Assembly: GCA_016210125.1 (NCBI GenBank)
Contig: JACQUS010000057.1
Span: forward strand, 1-8,093
Source: Chloroflexota bacterium
Lineage (GTDB): Bacteria > Chloroflexota > UBA6077 > FW602-bin22 > JACQUS01
Direction: 5' to 3'
Length of the DNA: 8,093 bases
Shown here: positions 1 to 7,937 of the stretch, piece after piece
How positions within the stretch are numbered: position 1 is the first letter of the stretch
Layout: each line of letters begins with the position of its first letter
Program-made: the position numbers and the translations under genes
Notes under the pieces: generated by a model
The model's input: the letters and a program-made list of their open reading frames with translations, nothing else
Database searches by the model: none
Told to the model about the DNA's origin: nothing

Positions 1-3031
<3,031 letters not shown>

Positions 3032-3036
3032 ATTCG

Positions 3037-3042
3037 CCCCCC
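3037..3042 (-). promoter_or_regulatory. Ribosome binding site of gltB
   Basis: On the minus strand a run of six G lies 5 nt before the GTG at 3031 and 8 nt before the GTG at 3028. It is the only purine-rich tract close to the start, so it supports a GTG start. Which of the two GTGs is used is undecided. Confidence 0.55.
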
Positions 3043-3068
3043 AGGATCGAAGAACCGGAGCTTGCCCG

Positions 3069-3100
3069 TGTCCGGCGCGGCGGCGAGCCCGAACCGGACA
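3069..3100 (-). other. Hairpin between leader terminator and gltB start
   Basis: TGTCCGG (3069-3075) and CCGGACA (3094-3100) form a perfect 7-bp inverted repeat around an 18-nt GC-rich loop. It sits in the gltB leader between the terminator-like hairpin and the ribosome binding site. There is no T tract, so it is not a terminator. It may be a structural part of the leader RNA, or chance pairing in GC-rich DNA. Confidence 0.4.
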
Positions 3101-3101
3101 G

Positions 3102-3154
3102 GGAAAAGGAAAAGCCCACCCTCCTCCCGGTCGTCAGGAGGACAGCGTGGGCTT
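3102..3154 (-). terminator. Intrinsic terminator or attenuator in the gltB leader
   Basis: Read on the minus strand, the arm AAGCCCAC (3154-3147) is followed by GCTGT, CCTCCT (3141-3136), a 10-nt loop, AGGAGG (3125-3120) and the matching arm GTGGGCTT (3119-3112). That gives 14 perfect pairs with one 5-nt bulge. The 3' arm runs straight into TTTTCCTTTTCCC, a T-rich tract typical of rho-independent termination. On the plus strand no T tract follows, so the signal is directional toward gltB. It lies about 80 nt before the gltB start and downstream of the best promoter candidate, which fits an attenuator. If that promoter is not real, it could instead end transcription from the 3448-3976 genes. 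Confidence 0.75.
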
Positions 3155-3168
3155 CGTCGCCGGCTGTC
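3141..3168 (-). promoter_or_regulatory. Candidate antiterminator hairpin competing with the gltB leader terminator
   Basis: On the minus strand GACAGC (3168-3163) can pair with GCTGTC (3146-3141). Inside, GGC pairs with GCC around a six-base GACGAA loop. Forming this hairpin uses the GCCCAC segment and bulge of the terminator's 5' arm, so the two structures exclude each other, the usual layout of a transcription attenuator. I recognise no known riboswitch consensus. The pairing is seen in the sequence; the regulatory role is inferred. Confidence 0.45.
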
Positions 3169-3217
3169 AGCGCAGACGGGGCCGGGCGACACGACGCTGC
3201 GCCGCCCGTTGTGGCCT

Positions 3218-3246
3218 AGTATATCGCATGACTGCCCAAAAATGAA
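3218..3246 (-). promoter_or_regulatory. Candidate sigma-70-type promoter of gltB
   Basis: On the minus strand TATACT (-10, 3223-3218) lies 17 nt after TTCATT (-35, 3246-3241). The -10 matches consensus at 5 of 6 positions, the -35 at only 3 of 6. It is the best match in the 416-nt gap upstream of gltB. Initiation near 3210 would give a leader of about 180 nt that contains all three hairpins noted in this region. Confidence 0.45.
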
Positions 3247-3293
3247 GGCCCCGAGGCGGCCCGTTTTCGGCGAGATGCACAAAGGACGGGGCC
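3235..3293 (-). terminator. Weak terminator candidate downstream of the small-gene pair
   Basis: GGCCCCG and CGGGGCC (3293-3287 and 3253-3247 on the minus strand) form a 7-bp stem followed by TTCATTTTT. The 33-nt loop is long, though it contains a smaller CCG-AAAA-CGG hairpin. It could end transcripts from the 3448-3976 genes just before the gltB promoter. Its T tract overlaps the proposed -35 box. Confidence 0.3.
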
Positions 3294-3447
3294 ACTAGTG
3301 GATGACCGCAATCGTTGTGACCGATGTGGGGCTCGGATGTCATTGCCCTGAAAAAGCGGTTTGACTGCCTTTCATCCATTGCGGTGCCGCTGCAGAGCAG
3401 CATGGACGATTCTGAATGACAGCCGGTATCTTCACTGCGGCGGGCCG
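3294..3447. other. Intergenic stretch with no recognised gene
   Basis: This part of the gap between the small-gene pair and gltB has lower GC than its surroundings and carries only short ORFs without family resemblance. The only obvious structure is a 10-bp palindrome CCACTAGTGG at 3292-3301. I see no promoter pair or RNA gene here. Confidence 0.5.
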
Positions 3448-3684
3448 CTAGCGCTCGGCCGCGAGCTTCCGCAGCTCAGGCTCCAGCTCCAGCAGCTCGC
3501 GCTGCGCGGCGCGGATGTACGCCCCGGCCATGCCCAGTCGCTCGACGATGGCCAGCTTGCGCTGCTGCTTGATCATGGCCCGTGCCAGCGGCTCCACCGC
3601 CTGCTCGGTCCACAGGCGCAGCTCGTGCAGCGCACGCTCGCGCGTGGCCACCTCCGCTGCGAGGCGTTCCATCTCGCCGGCCAT
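3448..3684 (-). CDS. Small helical protein of unknown function (78 aa)
   Basis: The 78-residue product is rich in Glu, Arg, Leu and Ala and has no Cys. Heptad-like spacing of hydrophobic residues through most of its length suggests an almost wholly alpha-helical, coiled-coil-prone soluble protein. There is no signal peptide or membrane segment. I do not recognise the family. Its ATG lies 4 nt after the stop of the 95-aa gene, and a GGAG/GGTAGG tract at the end of that gene serves as ribosome binding site, so the two are almost certainly co-transcribed and translated together. The reading frame looks coding (acidic/basic helix pattern, biased third positions) while other frames give Arg/Pro/Ser-rich shadows. 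A partner or subunit role with the 95-aa protein is a guess. Confidence 0.75.
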   Translation of the reverse strand: MAGEMERLAAEVATRERALHELRLWTEQAVEPLARAMIKQQRKLAIVERLGMAGAYIRAAQRELLELEPELRKLAAER

Positions 3685-3688
3685 CTGC

Positions 3689-3976
3689 CTACCGCTCCTG
3701 CTCGTCTTCGCCGGCGCGGGCGATCTGCACGAACTCCTCGGGCGTCATGTTCAGCATGCGCTCGCGCATGTTCGTCAGGTGCTGATGCAGACCGCGGACG
3801 GCGCGCTCGTAGCGCCCCTTGCGCGCCAGCGACAGCGCCCAGCCGTCGATGCACTCGTCGTCCAGCGCGCCGGCATAGAGGCCACAGATGATGTCGATGT
3901 CCTCAGGATCGAGGCGCGCGAAAAACTGGCAGACGTGTCGCGCTTCTTCGGGGGTGGGATCGACGAAGTAGGCCAT
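3689..3976 (-). CDS. Small acidic protein of unknown function (95 aa)
   Basis: The 95-aa product starts MAYFVDPTPEEARHV and ends in an acidic GEDEQER tail. It looks soluble and mostly helical, with Cys at 16, 31 and 42 but no CxxC pair, so no clear metal site. I recognise no family. The ATG at 3976 was chosen because an AAGGA sits about 10 nt upstream; the open frame continues to 4183, but that extension is an Arg/Cys/Trp-rich shadow of the crotonase gene. The gene lies 82 nt downstream of the crotonase gene and 4 nt upstream of the 78-aa gene. A possible -10 (TATCAT, 4030-4025 minus) about 50 nt before the ATG would allow separate expression, though I see no matching -35. Confidence 0.8.
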   Translation of the reverse strand: MAYFVDPTPEEARHVCQFFARLDPEDIDIICGLYAGALDDECIDGWALSLARKGRYERAVRGLHQHLTNMRERMLNMTPEEFVQIARAGEDEQER

Positions 3977-4058
3977 GGCGGTTCGTCCTTGCGAGCGCAT
4001 TGCGCCCGGCGTAGGGCTACAGCGATGATAGCACGCCCTCCCGCGCCACGGCACGCAC

Positions 4059-4820
4059 CTACTCCCGCCCCTTGCGCGCCAGGAAGTCGCGGAAGCCCTC
4101 GCGCGGCGGCACGGGTCGCAGCCAGGTCTCGCGCGCCTCGGCCTCCAGGTGCGCCCGCTCGGCATAGCCCAGCCCCACGCCACGGTGCAGGAGGCGCTTG
4201 ATGCCCTGCACCATGCGCTGGTCGTTCTTAGCGATCATCCCGCCGAGCTCCAGCGCCGTGTCCAGCACGCGCTCCGAGGGCACAAGGCGATTGAGCAGCC
4301 CGATGCGCACGGCCTCGTCGGCCTCGACCACGCGCCCGGTGAACAGCAGCTCCTTGGCCATAGGCCAGCCGACCAGGAGCGGCAGCGTCCAGGTGGAGTT
4401 GACCCGCCCGTACGACGCGCCGAGGTAGCGCAGCTTTGTGCGCTCGCAGCCGATGCGCAGGTCCAGCGACGAGACCATCAGCGCCGCGCCGCCATAGGCT
4501 AGGCCGTTGAGCGCGCCGATGGTCGGCTTGCCGTAGTCGGCCAGCCGCCAGACGTACACGTTGCGCCGCTCGTTGCGCCGCCGCTGCTCTTCCTCGGACA
4601 GCCCGATCATCTCGTGGATGTCGGCCCCGGCCGAGAACGCGCGGTCGCCAGCGCCCGTGAGGACGACGCAGGCCACCGCGTCGTCGCGCTCGAACGCTGC
4701 GAGCGCCGCATCGAGCTCGCCCAGGAGCTGCGTGCTCAGCGCGTTGAGCACGTCGGGGCGGTTCAGCGTGATCAGCCCGACGCCGTCGCGCTGCTCGACG
4801 ACGATGGTCTCGTAGGCCAA
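4059..4820 (-). CDS. Crotonase (enoyl-CoA hydratase/isomerase) superfamily protein lacking both hydratase glutamates
   Basis: A 253-residue crotonase-fold protein, normal length for the superfamily, whose members bind acyl-CoA and stabilise a thioester enolate in an oxyanion hole. Visible signatures are LNRPDVLNAL (19-28), the oxyanion loop AFSAGADIHEM (61-71), NGLAYGGAAL (105-114) and the C-terminal MAKELLFTGRVVEADEA segment. By alignment from memory with rat mitochondrial hydratase, the catalytic Glu144 and Glu164 positions are Leu114 and Gly134, so classical crotonyl-CoA hydration is unlikely. The fold and CoA site look intact; isomerase, hydrolase, lyase or non-catalytic roles remain open. 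The start is TTG at 4820, six nt after a perfect AGGAGG. An upstream in-frame ATG (4877) precedes that site and would add 19 unfamily-like residues. The substrate is unknown; its neighbour upstream is an LLM flavin enzyme. Confidence 0.9.
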   Translation of the reverse strand: MAYETIVVEQRDGVGLITLNRPDVLNALSTQLLGELDAALAAFERDDAVACVVLTGAGDRAFSAGADIHEMIGLSEEEQRRRNERRNVYVWRLADYGKPTIGALNGLAYGGAALMVSSLDLRIGCERTKLRYLGASYGRVNSTWTLPLLVGWPMAKELLFTGRVVEADEAVRIGLLNRLVPSERVLDTALELGGMIAKNDQRMVQGIKRLLHRGVGLGYAERAHLEAEARETWLRPVPPREGFRDFLARKGRE

Positions 4821-4826
4821 GCGATT

Positions 4827-4832
4827 CCTCCT
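4827..4832 (-). promoter_or_regulatory. Strong ribosome binding site fixing the TTG start of the crotonase gene
   Basis: A perfect AGGAGG on the minus strand, 6 nt before TTG at 4820. It decides the start: the first residues after the TTG (AYETIVVEQRDGV) match the usual N-terminus of crotonases. Confidence 0.85.
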
Positions 4833-4876
4833 CTTTCGCTGGTCTGAAAATAGCCCTCGTGAGTGGCGTGGCCCCA

Positions 4877-4889
4877 CCCCGCCGCGGGG
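4877..4889. repeat. Short GC palindrome
   Basis: CCCCGC and GCGGGG flank a single C. It sits just upstream of the crotonase gene, a few bases from the longer palindrome at 4895. There is no T tract. It may be incidental in GC-rich DNA. Confidence 0.35.
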
Positions 4890-4894
4890 TTGAC

Positions 4895-4924
4895 GTGCAG
4901 AGGGGACTACCGTCCCCTCTGCAC
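4895..4924. repeat. Perfect 13-bp intergenic palindrome with 4-nt loop
   Basis: GTGCAGAGGGGAC (4895-4907) and GTCCCCTCTGCAC (4912-4924) are exact inverted copies around TACC. The hairpin would be very stable on either strand but has no T tract. It sits in the 213-nt gap between the LLM and crotonase genes. It could be a dispersed REP-like element, a T-less terminator or an mRNA stabiliser. The structure is plain; the function is not. Confidence 0.75.
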
Positions 4925-4968
4925 ACCCCCTTCCCTTCGCGGCAGTGCGCCACGGCGCATCGACTGCC

Positions 4969-4997
4969 CCTGTGAAAACAGCCCAGGCGGGCGCCTG
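4969..4997 (-). terminator. Weak terminator candidate after the LLM oxidoreductase gene
   Basis: On the minus strand CAGGCG and CGCCTG (4997-4992 and 4989-4984) form a small tight hairpin, followed by GGCTGTTTTC. It lies about 37 nt after the stop at 5034. The stem is short and the T run is only four, so this is tentative. Confidence 0.3.
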
Positions 4998-5033
4998 CCG
5001 CCCCTATCCCACCCGAGCCGGAGACCAAAGCAC

Positions 5034-6023
5034 TCACCCAGGTGCCAGCGCGTCCATGGTGCGCTGCACCGCCTCGTGCCACGACACGCCGACAGGATGG
5101 GGCGCGATCCTAAGGAGCTGCACACCGGCGCGCCGATAGGCCTCGAGCCGGGCGCAGCAGCGCGCTGCGTCGCCATAGACCGTCGTCTGCTCGACGAGGT
5201 CGTCCGGCACCTGGCGTGCCGCGCCCAGCACGTCGCCGCGGGCGAGGGCCGCGCGCACGGCGTCAACCATCCGCTGATAGCCGAGGCCCCGAAAGAACCG
5301 CGCGTAGCCGTCGAACCGCAGGTACAGTGGCAGTGACGCGCGCGCGGCCTCACGGGCACGCTCCAGGTCATCGTCCAGGCAGACGCGCAGGATGCAGGCG
5401 ATGGCCACGGCCGCCGGATCGCGCCCGGCCTCGCGCGCGCCGGCGGTGACGTGGCCGATGGCCTCAGGCAGGTGCTCCAGCGGCACGAGGCCGAGGTGCA
5501 CGCCGTCGGCCACGGCCCCGGCCAGGCGGCACATCTGCGCGCCCATGGCCGCCAGGAAGACCGGCACGGCCGGCCGCCGGGGCGTGAAGTCCATCGGGAA
5601 GTCGTGCAACTCGTAGCACTCGCCGTGATAGGACGACGCTCCACGCCAGAGCGCGCGCATCAGCGCGATGTACTCGCGCAGCGCAGCCAGGGGGCGCTCG
5701 CGCGCCACGCCCGCGCCCGCCCGCGTAAACCACTGCGTGCCGAGACCGATGCCGAGCAGGAAGCGGCCGCCGGACAGCTCGTCGACTTCGGTGGCGCTGA
5801 GCGCCATGAGCCCCGGGTGGCGCAGGCCGACGTTGGCGATGGCTGTGCCGATGGCCACGCGCTCCGTCGCCAGCGCGCAGGCCGCGGCGTACAGGAAGAC
5901 GTCGCTGTGCGTTTCGGTGACCATGACGGCGTCGTAGCTGCGCTCTTCGGCCATGGCGGCGTAGCGGGCGACGACGCTCGGCGGCGGCGCCCCGCGCGTC
6001 GGCAGCGTGAAGGCCAGCGCCAC
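5034..6023 (-). CDS. LLM class flavin-dependent oxidoreductase (329 aa)
   Basis: Bacterial luciferase-like (LLM) TIM-barrel oxidoreductase using FMN or coenzyme F420; which one is not clear. The product runs from (V)ALAFTLPTRGAPP to DALAPG, near the usual 300-350 aa. Family signatures are VMVTETHSDVFLYAAACALAT (two thirds of residues 33-53), VAIGTAIANVGLRHPG, and the hallmark DELSGGRFLLGIGLG (81-95) followed by QWF. The C-terminal half has the typical AAMGAQMCRLAGAVADGVHL glycine/alanine barrel strand. GTG at 6023 is chosen because GAGGGAG lies 8 nt upstream and the barrel's first strand begins there; the frame stays open to 6254, but that part is a shadow of the zinc-ribbon gene. It starts 5 nt after the stop of the 67-aa zinc-ribbon gene, so coupling is likely. 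Substrate unknown. Confidence 0.92.
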   Translation of the reverse strand: MALAFTLPTRGAPPPSVVARYAAMAEERSYDAVMVTETHSDVFLYAAACALATERVAIGTAIANVGLRHPGLMALSATEVDELSGGRFLLGIGLGTQWFTRAGAGVARERPLAALREYIALMRALWRGASSYHGECYELHDFPMDFTPRRPAVPVFLAAMGAQMCRLAGAVADGVHLGLVPLEHLPEAIGHVTAGAREAGRDPAAVAIACILRVCLDDDLERAREAARASLPLYLRFDGYARFFRGLGYQRMVDAVRAALARGDVLGAARQVPDDLVEQTTVYGDAARCCARLEAYRRAGVQLLRIAPHPVGVSWHEAVQRTMDALAPG

Positions 6024-6028
6024 GGCGG

Positions 6029-6232
6029 TTACTCCCTCGAAGACAGCCAGCGCACGATGCGCCGTCGGTGGCGCCTGAGGCGCGGCTGCGGCGGCGGATC
6101 GGGCCGCTCGCCGGGCCACCGCAGCAGCGGCGTGCGCGCCCAGTGCACGTTCTGGAAACGACCGCAGACCAGGCAATACGGATGACCTGGCCGCAGAGCG
6201 GCCTCGCAATAGAGGCACGTCGCGGGCGACAT
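6029..6232 (-). CDS. Small zinc-ribbon protein with basic tail (67 aa)
   Basis: The first 25 residues hold two CxxC knuckles, Cys6/Cys9 (CLYC) and Cys20/Cys23 (CLVC), ten residues apart: a compact zinc ribbon. The rest is Pro- and Arg-rich (PDPPPQPRLRRHRRR) and strongly basic, so nucleic-acid or ribosome contact is possible but unproven. The ATG at 6232 follows a GGGGGTG tract by about 6 nt; an in-frame ATG at 6259 is a less likely start. Its stop overlaps the ribosome binding region of the downstream LLM oxidoreductase gene. The pairing of a zinc ribbon with an LLM enzyme is seen here; a functional link is inference. Confidence 0.72.
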   Translation of the reverse strand: MSPATCLYCEAALRPGHPYCLVCGRFQNVHWARTPLLRWPGERPDPPPQPRLRRHRRRIVRWLSSRE

Positions 6233-6322
6233 CGCGACACCCCCGCGCGGCCACCCCATCACGTGGCCCGCTGCGTGCGCCGTTCGTAGTGTAACAGGTC
6301 TGTGCATTCGCCAGACGCGAGA

Positions 6323-6355
6323 TTGCGCATCACCACAAGCAACGGGGTGTATAAT
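6323..6355 (+). promoter_or_regulatory. Candidate promoter for the double zinc-ribbon gene
   Basis: A perfect TATAAT lies at 6350-6355, about 48 nt before the ATG at 6403. The nearest TTG-type hexamer (TTGCGC, 6323-6328) is 21 nt away, too far for a standard -35, so the promoter may rely on its -10 (TG directly precedes it) or on an activator. Confidence 0.5.
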
Positions 6356-6376
6356 GATGTCGCCGCTGGCCGTGCA
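6348..6376 (-). promoter_or_regulatory. Candidate divergent promoter for the zinc-ribbon/LLM pair
   Basis: On the minus strand TTGCAC (6376-6371) is followed after 17 nt by TTATAC and after 18 nt by TATACA (6353-6348). These overlap the plus-strand TATAAT, so the two divergent transcription units may share or compete for one promoter core. The resulting 5' UTR would be about 110 nt. Confidence 0.35.
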
Positions 6377-6402
6377 AGGCCGAGCGCGCCTGAGAAACGC
6401 TT

Positions 6403-6816
6403 ATGACCATAATGTACACTGATCGGGAGCTGCGCTGCCGGGTCTGTGGGCAGGCGTTCGTGTTCAGTGCCGGCGAGCAGCAGTACTTCGACCGGCGCGG
6501 CTTCCAGACGCCGTCGCGGTGTCCCGACTGTCGTACCGGTGAGTCGCGGCTGCGCAGCGGCTTCGTCGGGCGCCGGCGCGGGCCGGCGGGGCCGGCGCGC
6601 CCGGCCGAGCCCGCGCCGGCCCCGCCGCCGCGCACCTGGGAGGTCGCTTGCTTCCGCTGCGCTGCGCCGACCCACGTGACCTTCCGCCCGCGCGAGGACG
6701 CGCTCGTGTACTGCCAGGCCTGTCTCGACGAGATCTTCGGCTCGTACAGGCAGGCGCATGCCGGCGGCGACGAGGAGGCCGAGCAGGACAGCGTGGCGGC
6801 GGCCGAGGCCGGCTGA
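6403..6816 (+). CDS. Double zinc-ribbon protein (137 aa)
   Basis: The only convincing plus-strand gene in the window. Residues 5-44 match the probable zinc-ribbon family (zf-trcl type): YTDRELRCRVCG, FVFSAGEQQYF, then GF..PSRCPDCR, with Cys12/15 and Cys40/43 as metal ligands. A Gly/Pro/Ala/Arg-rich linker (about 53-77) joins a second ribbon: Cys83/86, THVTFRP, then YCQACLDE with Cys104/107. The tail is acidic and Ala-rich. Proteins of this type are usually unannotated; a nucleic-acid-binding or redox-sensing role is inference. ATG at 6403 has a weak GAGAA site; an in-frame ATG at 6412 would remove three residues and leave the domain intact. It is divergent from the other zinc-ribbon gene and converges on the second LLM gene. 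Confidence 0.9.
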   Translation: MTIMYTDRELRCRVCGQAFVFSAGEQQYFDRRGFQTPSRCPDCRTGESRLRSGFVGRRRGPAGPARPAEPAPAPPPRTWEVACFRCAAPTHVTFRPREDALVYCQACLDEIFGSYRQAHAGGDEEAEQDSVAAAEAG

Positions 6817-6818
6817 TC

Positions 6819-6833
6819 GCAGGCTAGGCCTGC
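6819..6833. terminator. Small hairpin between convergent genes
   Basis: GCAGGC and GCCTGC are perfect inverted copies around TAG, three nt after the stop of the double zinc-ribbon gene. No T tract follows. It may help end the transcript, but support is weak. Confidence 0.3.
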
Positions 6834-6905
6834 CCGGCCGTGTAGCCCCCGCCGAGCCGCATGAGTGGCGGCCCAACGACCCGGCTGCGCCGGCTCGCAG
6901 CGACC

Positions 6906-7844
6906 TCAGCCGCGCGGCGGCAGCCCGACCAGCTCGGCGAAGCGCTCCAGCGCGTCCAGGCGCAGCGGGCCGGGACTGTCCGCGCTGAAGTCGGTGAAGT
7001 CGAGGTTCAACTCGGCCACGCCCATCTCCTCCAGCGCCGCGAGCTGCGCCCGCACCTCGGCTGGCGACCCGCCGACGTCGCTCGCCTTGCGCTCTGCCGC
7101 GCCCAGCCGCACGCGCACGCGCACGCTCGTGGGCACGTCCTCGGGTCGGCGGCCGGCGGCCACGGCGAGCGCGCGCAGGTCGGCCATGGCCGCGCGCAGC
7201 TGGTTCGGCGGCAGGTCGAGGGCGTGCCAGCCGTCGCCCAGGCGCGCAGCTCGCCGGCGGGCAGGGCGGCCGTTGCCACCCACGAGAATCGGCGGATGCG
7301 GCCGCTGGGCCGGCTTCGGAAAAGCGCGCACGGGCGGCAGGCTGTAGACGCGCCCCTGAAAGCTGCTCGTCTCCTGCGTCCAGAGCGCCTTCCAGAGCTG
7401 AATGCATTCGTCGAGCGCGGGGCCGCGCTCGTCGAAAAGCGCACCGGTGCCGAGCGCCTCGAACTCCTCGCGCAGCCAGCCCGCGCCGACGCCGACGACC
7501 ACCCGCCCGCCGGAGAGCGCATCGAGCGTGGCCAGCATCTTGCCCGTCAGCACCGGCTCACGCTGCGGTGCGACGAGCACGCTCGTGCCCAGGCGCACGC
7601 CGCGCGTGGCCCCGGCGACGTAGGCCAGCGTCATCAGCGGCTCGTAGAAGCTCTTGCGCTTCTCGACACTGAAGCTGCCGGGCGGGCCGTACGGGTAGTG
7701 CGACGAGAACTGCTCGGGCACGACGACGTGGTCCGAGACCCACACCGTGGTGTAGCCGAGCTGGTCGGCGCGCTGCGCCGCGGCGATAATATTGGCCGTC
7801 GTGCCGCCCGGCCCGCGGTTGTTGATCGAGACGCCATAGCGCAT
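6906..7844 (-). CDS. LLM class oxidoreductase, probably F420-dependent (TIGR03619-like), 312 aa
   Basis: A second luciferase-like TIM-barrel enzyme, distinct from the one at 5034. It begins MRYGVSINNRGPGG, then GYTTVWVSDHVVVPEQ (30-45), GTSVLVAPQREPVLTGKMLA and the signature LDALSGGRVVVGVGAGWLRE followed by EFEALG (about 107-132). The GWLREEFEALG, FDERG, LDE and LWT pattern is what I associate with the TIGR03619 family, annotated as F420-dependent; the cofactor here is inferred. Length is normal. ATG at 7844 follows AGGGGG by about 6 nt; a further in-frame ATG at 7886 adds 14 residues without family character. The gene is 89 nt from the stop of the partial gene at the right edge, with the 7911 palindrome between them. 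Substrate unknown. Confidence 0.93.
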   Translation of the reverse strand: MRYGVSINNRGPGGTTANIIAAAQRADQLGYTTVWVSDHVVVPEQFSSHYPYGPPGSFSVEKRKSFYEPLMTLAYVAGATRGVRLGTSVLVAPQREPVLTGKMLATLDALSGGRVVVGVGAGWLREEFEALGTGALFDERGPALDECIQLWKALWTQETSSFQGRVYSLPPVRAFPKPAQRPHPPILVGGNGRPARRRAARLGDGWHALDLPPNQLRAAMADLRALAVAAGRRPEDVPTSVRVRVRLGAAERKASDVGGSPAEVRAQLAALEEMGVAELNLDFTDFSADSPGPLRLDALERFAELVGLPPRG

Positions 7845-7910
7845 GACGCACCCCCTATCGCTAGCCCGCGCCCTCGCTGACCCCACGTCGCTCCCGGCGG
7901 CGCTCGGGGA

Positions 7911-7937
7911 GTAGGGGCGAGGTGAACTCGCCCCTAC
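7911..7937. repeat. Perfect 11-bp palindrome overlapping a stop codon
   Basis: GTAGGGGCGAG (7911-7921) and CTCGCCCCTAC (7927-7937) are exact inverted copies around GTGAA. The TAG stop of the right-edge gene lies within the 7927-7937 arm. No T tract follows on either strand. The TAGGGGCGA-type arm resembles short palindromes often scattered between genes in GC-rich genomes; whether it is dispersed here cannot be seen from one copy. Confidence 0.7.

Noticed and set aside
3102..3168. Guanidine-II (mini-ykkC) riboswitch
   Set aside because: Two ACGA loops are present, but neither is closed by a regular helix as in that class, and gltB is not a usual target. Kept only as an idea to test.
3167..3403. 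78-aa minus-strand ORF upstream of gltB
   Set aside because: No ribosome binding site, no recognisable motif, and it runs through the proposed gltB promoter.
5034..6254. N-terminal extension of the first LLM enzyme to 406 aa
   Set aside because: The extra 77 residues are a shadow of the zinc-ribbon gene; the ribosome binding site and barrel start both point to GTG 6023.
6259..7407. 382-aa minus-strand ORF
   Set aside because: Antisense to the double zinc-ribbon gene and out of frame with the second LLM gene; Arg/Ala-rich with no family motif.
6861..7880. 339-aa plus-strand ORF
   Set aside because: Exact antisense of the second LLM oxidoreductase, with composition typical of a GC-rich mirror frame.
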